From assembly GCF_000237925.1 (NCBI RefSeq), contig NC_031502.1, positions 41,718,655 through 41,782,654 on the forward strand: a stretch of 64,000 bases of DNA, given 5' to 3'. Below are positions 56,266 through 64,000 of the stretch, piece by piece. The notes beneath the pieces are model-generated. The model saw only the letters and a program-made list of their open reading frames with translations, did not search any database and had not been told where the DNA came from. Within the stretch, counting starts at the first letter, position 1; the number at the start of each line of letters is the position of its first letter. The position numbers were made by a program, and so were the translations under genes. Source of the stretch: Schistosoma mansoni. Its lineage: Eukaryota > Platyhelminthes > Trematoda > Strigeidida > Schistosomatidae.

Positions 56266-58760
56266 ATAAGGTCATATAAGTCAGTATTCTGGTTGGCAAT
56301 TTCGTCATGTGATACTTAACGGGTCATAAGTTATAGTATTTAGTAACTGTTATTTCAAACATTGTGTAATAGTGGAATAGATTGTTAAATTGTAAAAACT
56401 ATACTTAACAAGAAACTCATGTTCCATACCATAAATTGCAAGAATAATTAAGAAAATTGGAAAAAATAGAGAAATCTACTCCACTTACTTGGCTGACTAA
56501 TAGATTCCCAGTTGTACTACAACTTCAGTGGTACAATCAAACTCTGGGTATTTGATAGATTTAAAATAGATGGGTATAAAATATGCTTCTGCTTCTACTG
56601 GTTAGTAAAGAAGTATGATTAACCGAATGTGGTTATGACTGGTAGCTGAAATGTTTCATTAACAAGTAGTATTGTTTTTTTTTAATTTATTCATGAAATA
56701 AACTTTAATTGATGGTATTACAAATAACTAACTAATTTCTTTTGGAAACTCATTGTTTTATCTAAATAAATCAATAACGTCATTCAACAGTATTTTGTAG
56801 ATGAACTATTAGGTTGTTTAATTTCATTCATTAATAAATAAATAGGCAGACAAACAATATTAGTAGTATAGTTATTTAGGCATTGTTATGCAGGATAATT
56901 TCAAGTTTGTTTTCTTAGTTGCATCAAACAATAAGATAATTTGTTATATTGGTTAAGATATACTCAAAACACAAACAATAGCTAGTATGATATGCACTTT
57001 TCAGAAGTGTAGTAATACATTAGTTCCGACTTATAATTTCCAAGCAGTAGTAGCTGGTGATTGTTACTAATAGATCATCTAGTCGTAGCGTAGAGATTTC
57101 TATACGGATTTTAAGAGAGTCAACGGTATAGTTCCATAAATTGATTATATTATCCGATACAGAATACTTTTTATCAACGTATTCCTGGTTTTTTTTGTTC
57201 ATTTATAGGCCTCTGTGTATTATGTGGTGATAGCAAGCTGCATTTCGGTACAAAATTAAACATTTTATTTATTATTTCTTGTTCAAAAGTTGATCACAAT
57301 AAACACTTCAATGAAAATCACTTCTTTCTATACTGTATATTTGAGAACGATTGATTTGATGTAGGTTACACAGTGAGAAACATGTTAATTAGATTCGAAG
57401 TTAATTCTTATTTTATTGGCAACAACTTAATTTATTAGGAAACTTTGTCACATAGAAACTGTCATCTCGTTATGAATGACAAAAGAATGATGAAGACGAC
57501 TCATGAGATAATTTTGTAAAGCCCTACTCTTATCTGTGATTATCGTACTCATCACAATTACTCAACTTATAAAATAAAGGTAGCATCTCATAACTTCATA
57601 TTTTGTCATTAAACTAACATGATTTCTCAGAAGAAAGAAATTCACCCATGTATATTCCATGGTGAAACTATTACTGTACGGAATATTGACCACGTGTAAC
57701 CAAACATCAGCTGTATAGTACAGTAAATTTAAAAAGAATTCATTTATCGTTAGGTTAATTTAATAAATTTAAATGTCTTTACAAAAAAATAAATGTTTAA
57801 TCGATATGTTAAACTCGCCAATAAATAGTCAGCTTAGAAGACGTATTGGCAAGATGGGAATTAGTGAGAATCAAAACATTCACTGTGCTGAATGAAAAAG
57901 CTATTCGAAATTTGAACGGGAAGCTGTATGAATTATCAACTAACCTAAATGATACTTTCTAACAGTCAGTAATATGTAGATTTTATTCAAATTAATTATT
58001 AAAACAAATATAATTCAACTTCATCATACACTTCATTCCATTGATGACTTTCCACAAAGTAAAATTAACAACCTGAATACACATGAACAGTCATATCCAA
58101 TCAGACAAGAAAAAAATAAATGAGGAGTGACCAATGAACAGGACACTAGACTTCCCCTTTTCACTTCCAATGACAGGAATGAATAAAATCTCACCGATTG
58201 TCATGAGCTAGACGATACATGTAACATGTAATCTAACTGGTTGTTATTTTTATCTCAAATAAACTGGTATTGGTAAATAGCAGTTAGCGAGATGCTGTGA
58301 ATCCGTTGTAAAATGAATGAGCATCAGGCGTAGGATTGTATGGGAGAACCGTACCGAAACTCGTCATTTGATTTACATTTTATTTCACAGTAATAGTCAA
58401 TTACGCAACATCTTCTGACAATCAATATTCATGTTATACAAGGTTCAGGGACCAAATTCATGATTGTATTAAGTGCAAAAATCAAGATTTAAATGTTTAT
58501 TTTTTTTACAGTGGTACATTATTCGACGATTCATGTATGAACACAACAAATTTGATACTATGTATTATGAATGGTCATCCATGTGTAATAATTTGCTACT
58601 GTCCAGCGGTTCTCCAAGTTCATGACAAGTGACTTAAAAAATCCATTGAGTTACCTTATGAAAATTAATGAATCATTTTATTCTGTAAAACAACTTGAAT
58701 TACATCAGGTGATGATATGGGGTCATAACTGAATTAGAAGGTCGAAAACGAATTCGGCAG
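56266..58760. other. AT-rich intergenic region, nothing recognised
   Basis: About 2.5 kb without a frame over 60 codons that is not AT-driven, and without a repeat family I can name. Confidence 0.4.
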
Positions 58761-59040
58761 GAGTTTAACATGAATCACGATGAATTTTGGTAAGTACTAT
58801 TCACTTCATATTGCTTAGGGGATTAACACATTTAGAAAATATAATCTCGTAACCTTCACATTCCTTACGTAAAGTGCGACGGTCGGATACTTGAGTATTC
58901 GCTAAACTATTCAGTGCAACAAAAGATGTATAAGTGCTCGAAATAACTACCTCTCCATCACACTGTTTGCTTGCACTTTGATAACGTCGAATCTCGCTAA
59001 TCAGCAGATTACTGCGTTTCCATAACACAGTTCACTAAAC
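58761..59040. other. exon-like stretches on both strands, unassigned
   Basis: Plus strand: ATGAATCACGATGAATTTTG directly before a consensus donor GTAAGT (58790), like a tiny first coding exon (MNHDEF). Minus strand: a frame at 59028-58801 with balanced composition (LLISEIRRYQSASKQC, VALNSLANTQVSDRR, ECEGYEIIFSKCVN) ending in a stop, with a TGA right at the possible acceptor TTGTTTAG. I recognise neither. At most one strand can be a gene here. Confidence 0.3.
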
Positions 59041-59314
59041 AATAATCAGTGTTCACACTAATGAACACGGAACAGACTTTACTGATGAAATTTTATTTTA
59101 GTGATGTAGGAGAGGAGAGTTAAATGAAATTTATATTGAACAATCATTCTCGATTCTCATAGAATCGAATATGTCAGTCAGTGTAATGAACAATGTTTTC
59201 AAGATCTCTATTGACGTATTGGTAACATGTGTGCATCAACATCATTCACAAAACTTAAATAAACTTGCAAACTGTGTCAAAGCAGACCTGCTGACAAAAA
59301 TCAATATGTGGAGT
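59041..59314. other. short stretch between exon-like pieces
   Basis: Nothing recognised. Confidence 0.3.
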
Positions 59315-59420
59315 ATTGACTGTTTTTCCAGCTGTTGTGTTTGCTGAACTGGACGAATTATTCGTGAAGGTTCCTTCGTTTATTGAGTCAACATCACCAG
59401 CAGATGCTTAGAAACACGCC
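59315..59420 (-). repeat. short repeat with hammerhead-like core (family 3), copy 3
   Basis: Minus strand GCTGGTGATGTTGACTC ... GAAGGAACCTTCACGAATAA then TCGTCCAGTTCAGCAAACAC, matching the outer parts of the copies at 47725 and 55345. The core is diverged. Confidence 0.4.
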
Positions 59421-60560
59421 TGTCCACAGTTTGAAGAATTCACTTCAATTTTTGTAGAAGTAAAAACTGTTGGATATATCAAACAAAGTCAACCATTAAA
59501 ATGCAAATTCACCCTTTACCTTGACTCATCAGGGAGAAACGAAGGCATTCACTCCCCAATATTAGAAATATATCGGTTCACCAAAGAATAGATTCATCCA
59601 TGAAACAACTCTCGAATTGACGAATACAAGGATTTGTCGAATTTTGCACCAAGTTAGAATTCATAACATCGTTGTCATGTGGTCTCGCGTGTCCTTTTTG
59701 AACAGTGAGGCCGATACAATTTTCAGAAAAGGGTTTATGAGCGAGGTATTTTCGATGGAAGAAGTGTTTGTCGAGCACTCAGTGGTTTATAGGAATGAGA
59801 CAATTTGTCGTTTTATGACGCGTGATAGTTATCTGTAAACCGATCAGTTCCAGTCTCATCTTTCGGCGAAATATCGAATTAAAACCATCGACATTTTATC
59901 GATTTTCAGAACTGCAGAGCTCGTTGTTATTAACTCCCTGTTTACAACTTACGCAGAGAAAATAATTTCGTTGGCGCTTCACACGAGACCCTGAAACTGT
60001 GCAAAATAAATTACAAGAGTCCTGTACTTATTGGAGCATCTCACTTGTTTCTGAGAAGTAGATACTAGTTGCACACTAGATGGACATAGTGAAAGAGATA
60101 TCAGACAAAACAGTTGCTCACCGCACTTCAGATTTGTTGGACATTTCGGAGTTATGTCGGTTCACGGGTTTGTCAACTACTTCGAAATCAAATTTCTACT
60201 CAATTCAAACAAAAGACCAATCTATCGGAAACATGTCTTCAGTAAGCCATCACACTGTAGTATCCGAATGGATAACATAGAATGCAACTCTGCTTTCCAG
60301 TGTGAGTTGTAGTTATCATGTAGAAATTTTATCAGTAATCCGATGCATTGTAAACATACTGTCAATCGTATAGGTCATTGTGAATCCCACTGGCTACAAT
60401 CTGTGGTATCAAAACGTAGGAAACCTGATTCAAAATCTGACAGACCTGTGGTGATTCTGCAGCCTACTAGGATATGTGTGAAAATGGTATCAGTTCTTCT
60501 GGTGATTACTCGTCGCGACCATTAAGAGATCGTAAATTTACTACACCACTAAGTGTCTAG
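59421..60560. other. less AT-rich region with several short frames, unassigned
   Basis: Composition differs from the surrounding DNA (more CG dinucleotides). Plus-strand frames 59617-59838, 60080-60280 and 60343-60525 and a minus-strand frame 59778-59578 have mixed amino-acid use, but none matches a family I know and I see no consistent splice pattern. It may be a decayed gene or an unrecognised repeat. Confidence 0.3.
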
Positions 60561-61849
60561 TCTCATCGCTGTGTCTACTGATCCGAGTCCAGTCTCCATG
60601 ATGTACTCTTGTTAGTTACTTCACAATAAGTTATCCGTACGGTCGAAACGAGGTACTGTCTAATGTAAAAAAAATGAAGGAATTCTAGGAATCGATAAAT
60701 TCATCGGCTATATTGTTCCAGATGCATCAACTTCCAGTAGTGGTCATCGTGGTACCTATAAATAGAACGCTAACATGAATCGACTTCCTAAAATTCTGAA
60801 ATAGAGTGAAGAATTGAATGAGGACTTTCAGGGAATCTACTCTAAATGTAGTCTTTTTCTTTTATGGAGTACTGACGAACGATCTGGTGACTGAGCGCTG
60901 ACAAAGTTTTATGGACATAATCGTGAGTGGAGATATTCATATTCATGTATAAAGATTTTATTCATTTAATTACTATGAATGAAAACTAATCTGTACGTGT
61001 TTGATAAATTTCCTAAGAGAAGTGATCAGATATTCCAAAACATCCAACACGACCCTCTTAAGAGTTAACTGACAAAATGATTTACCAATCTTCGTTTTAC
61101 ACCAATGACTCAGGAGTCTACGATGGACCAAAAGGGATGCATATATATTTATTGATTACAAGCAATCAAATGCACATCACTATTTAAATTTACAAACCAC
61201 CTTTTTATTCCTCGTTTGATATGCATAATTGTCAGTCGGTTAATGAGGGGCACATTTCTAGTGGCCCTGTATCTGACTGCAGTTAGAGCGGACAAATGAT
61301 CGTTATTAAATGATTGTTGTTGAAATATACATTCTGGCTATTCTTGTATATTATTATTGACTTAACTCGAGTTAGTGTATCACAGAATTAAATAAGTCAG
61401 TAACGAGAATGAAGTTTGAATAAATATATTTCGTATACTCATTGACTGGAAAACCAAGCAAAACAAAATGACGCGCAAAGGAGAAAGAGAGTGAACTAAT
61501 TCCATTTAATCAAGCGGTGATCGATATTTATAGTCACACAAAAATAAGCCACAGATATGTAATGAGTAAGATACGAAGTGCACACATATATGCTCATAAA
61601 AAACAGTCAGTGTTGATAAATGAATAATTAGAAAGGTCAAAACGTGACTCAAGAAGAATGAATAAATTGACCTGTCCAGAAGCTAGACTAAGTTATGTAG
61701 GCTTAACATTGTGACAGACACTACACATTTGACGGAATTCCCATGACATTTACCCGACCGTAGTACGATATTAATTACTACGTACAACCAGAGATACTAG
61801 GACAGAATGTAAAGATACAACTTGGAGGTGACCTAATGGTGAATTCCGT
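60561..61849. other. intergenic stretch, nothing recognised
   Basis: No convincing frame, RNA gene or repeat family. Confidence 0.4.
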
Positions 61850-62825
61850 TTTATAGTGGGTCCAAGAAGCACCATCATGAGGAATGGATCTCTACTTGTC
61901 CCCTGATCAAGGTTCAGGGAAAAAAGAACGGGAAGACAGGAATCAACAAATATCGAACAAAATAAAGTGAAAAACAAAAATCAGGAGACTGGAAAGAGGC
62001 ATATCTCATCAAGATAACAAAGAAAGGAGATCTCAGCAAGTGCTAAAATTGAAGAGGAATCACACTATAGTCACCACCAGGAAAAGATTTTAACAGAGTG
62101 TTGTAGAATCGGATGGAGGATTCAGTAGAAATCCAACTTTGAGATCAACACTCCTGATTCCATGAGGACCGACCGTGGGCACCAACTAAACCACACACGA
62201 TGATGGGGAACATCTGGTAGAGACGATAAGCTCTACATACCTGGTTAGCATCATCAATAAACAAACAGGATCTGATACAGATATAAAGGTACCAATTGGT
62301 AAAACAAGTTCAGCAAACTGACGACTGAAGAACACCTGGTACTCAAAACAACTACCGGTCAACATAAAAGTCAGAATTGTTAATACAAACGTCACGACAG
62401 TTCCACTTTAGGGAAACGAAAACTTGGAGAACTACCACAATCGTCATCAAGTACGTACACGTATTTATAAACAGTTGACAATACAGAATACTCAATGTCC
62501 ATTGATCGGGTACCATCAACAACTATCTACTATGAGAGAGAATGAACCTAGCTTGGAGTTGAAGAGGAAATTAAGAAAAAACTTTGAAGGTGAGCAGGAC
62601 ATACATTCACGAACTCATCAAACGGCATCGAGACTCAAGCCCCAACGTGGCATCTTGAAGGCGACAGGAAAAGTGGAAGATCAAAGAATACATTGAGTCG
62701 GGAATCGAAAGCAGGCATCAAAAGAATGAATAGCACTTGACAAGAACTGCATAAGAGAACAGAGGATAGATGCGGTTAGAGAATCCTAGTGGGAGGCCTA
62801 TGCTCCACGTGAAGTAGCTGAGGAT
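61850..62825 (+). mobile_element. SR2-type LINE, heavily deleted copy
   Basis: GSKKHHHEEWIS (about 61860) from the endonuclease-RT linker, then LIKITKKGDLSKC (about 62005) from the RT, then the TYLVSIINKQ-like block (about 62235), the NVTTVPL-like block (about 62385) and the C-terminal GLCST-like end with GGCCTATGCTCCACGTG near 62800. Large parts between the blocks are gone and frames change throughout. Confidence 0.8.
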
Positions 62826-62934
62826 GGGACTAAAATTATTCTGCATTGTTTCCTTGTTCCATTTAAACTTGTGTTAATATAATTTGTTATTTATTTCTAT
62901 TCTCTGAAAAAGTGGTTTGAATTATAAGTAGGTT

Positions 62935-62998
62935 TGCGCTTTTTTTAGGCGAAAAGTTAGGTTTTCTAACGGGATGGGGTCGCTAACCCCATACCCAA
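62935..62998 (-). mobile_element. SR2-type LINE 5' fragment
   Basis: Minus strand ATGGGGTTAGCGACCCCATC then CGTTAGAAAACCTAAC matches the 5' untranslated block near 36230-36260 of the nested SR2 copy. Confidence 0.6.
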
Positions 62999-63035
62999 AG
63001 TGGTTTACACTAAGTCACAAAACGTCGGAAACCTA
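62998..63035 (+). repeat. Penelope-type terminal fragment with degenerate hammerhead core
   Basis: AAGTGGTTTACACTAAGTCA then CAAAACGTCGGAAACC resembles the arm at 1950-1992 (GAAGTGACCTACACTAAGTA, GCGAAACGTCAGGAAT). The GAAAC core is CAAAAC here. Confidence 0.4.
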
Positions 63036-63511
63036 ATTTCTATTTATCGGAACTTTACAAAAATATCTAATCTATTATGAAGGTAAAACAGTTTTCACAA
63101 AAATTAATAGATTATGATGTAATATTGAGTACGTGTAACCTTAAATAATAAATATCATAGTACCATGGATCCGTGAATAAATAAGAAATACTCATTGATG
63201 ATTGAGTGAAATTTTACCACTGAAAATAAATTCAATATGGATTATAACAATTTTGAAAGATTTACACATGATAAGTGATAAACTGATATGAATTCATTCA
63301 TATTATACACAACATAACAGTTAGACTGCATTATCATTGGAAATGATTTAATAAAAATGCAAAAAGTAATATTAGTATATATCATTGATGAAAGCGTGAG
63401 TCATCGATGCTACACGACGATGTACTTCAAGCCCCCCTGTTCGGAAGTAGCGCAAGAGTCTTTTCATTTTTCTACGATTCCCGTATATTGCTAATTCTCT
63501 GACGATCCACC
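63036..63511. other. AT-rich stretch before the assembly gap
   Basis: Mostly unrecognised. GATGAAAGCGTGAGTCATCG at about 63387 resembles in part the 3' tail of the SINE family that follows the gap, read on the other strand (GACTCACGCTTTCAAC). Confidence 0.4.
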
Positions 63512-63711
63512 NNNNNNNNNNNNNNNNNNNNNNNNNNNNNNNNNNNNNNNNNNNNNNNNNNNNNNNNNNNNNNNNNNNNNNNNNNNNNNNNNNNNNNNNN
63601 NNNNNNNNNNNNNNNNNNNNNNNNNNNNNNNNNNNNNNNNNNNNNNNNNNNNNNNNNNNNNNNNNNNNNNNNNNNNNNNNNNNNNNNNNNNNNNNNNNNN
63701 NNNNNNNNNNN
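63512..63711. other. assembly gap of 200 N
   Basis: A run of exactly 200 N, probably a placeholder of unknown true length. It is flanked by SINE sequence, so the unassembled part is likely repeat. Confidence 0.95.
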
Positions 63712-63775
63712 CACGGCCGTCCAGTGCTTCCAGGTTTTCCATGGTGGTCTAGTTTCAATTGACTCACGCTTTCAA
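63712..63775 (+). repeat. 3' end of the tRNA-headed hammerhead SINE
   Basis: CACGGCCGTCCAGTGCTTCC, GGTTTTCCATGGTGGTC and TCAATTGACTCACGC match the stem III/stem I side of the hammerhead and the tail of the copy at 48603-48690. The ribozyme core itself must lie in the gap. Confidence 0.7.
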
Positions 63776-64000
63776 CTATGAAAATACTAAATCTCCACAA
63801 AACCCCTTCTGATAATTAATGTATCATTGAATTAGTTTCGAAATAATGAATTCGGGTATTTATTATCAATTCTTTCTTTTAATTATATAGAATATTTATA
63901 AATTTAATTGTAACCAACGTTCTCAAAAGTAAATCACATAATTCTCCAATAGTTATGTAATTCATTAAGCATTGATAATTATTTGCAATATTGTAATGAA
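63776..64000. other. AT-rich right edge, nothing recognised
   Basis: No feature seen. Confidence 0.5.

Noticed and set aside
1-64000. CRISPR arrays, bacterial operons or riboswitches
   Set aside because: Intron-bearing genes and schistosome-type repeats show nuclear eukaryotic DNA; no regularly spaced repeats were seen.

Overview
The window looks like AT-rich nuclear DNA of a blood fluke (genus Schistosoma; species not resolved). I infer this from the repeats: several copies of an RTE-clade LINE of the SR2 type, Sm-alpha-like SINE-type repeats carrying hammerhead ribozymes, Penelope-like elements with reverse transcriptase and GIY-YIG parts, and a Ty3/gypsy element. The host genes are short two-exon genes with GT/AG introns.

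The main host content is a tandem array of family-31 glycosyltransferases (GT31, beta-1,3-galactosyl/GlcNAc-transferase type), all on the minus strand. Five distinct genes are recognisable: A (10658-13657), B (16464-18190), C (24502-26542), D (29004-31880, with a near-identical second copy at 40299-43175) and E (49632-53302). There is also a decayed copy near 20650-21055 and an inverted stub of a C-like first exon at 27215-27343. Each gene has exon 1 (cytoplasmic tail, one membrane anchor, stem) and exon 2 (the whole catalytic domain with a DxD metal site), joined by an intron that is phase 0 everywhere except perhaps in B. The products should be type II Golgi membrane enzymes that add beta-1,3-linked sugars to glycoconjugates. 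A, D and E form one sequence group; B and C form another.

Layout: 1-8000, old repeats (Penelope-like relic, SR2 copy, a SINE). 8015-10560, gypsy fossil next to the 3' end of gene A. 10.6-26.5 kb, genes A, B, the pseudogene and C. 27.2-43.2 kb, a direct duplication of about 4.1 kb carrying gene D. The roughly 7.2 kb between its copies holds a Penelope-like element into which an SR2 LINE has inserted, with a visible 10-base target-site duplication. 43.8-49.6 kb, SR2 and hammerhead repeats. 49.6-53.3 kb, gene E. 54-64 kb, repeat fragments, unrecognised exon-like stretches and a 200-N assembly gap.

The most unusual signal is the set of small ribozyme elements. Two loci (46325-46618 and 52230-52618) share a unique head followed by two hammerheads in inverted orientation. 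In both, the distal hammerhead keeps a complete core while the head-proximal one is damaged. A third, partial copy (15025-15150) shows the same pattern. A second SINE family combines a tRNA-like promoter head with a different hammerhead. All calls were made by eye without database searches.
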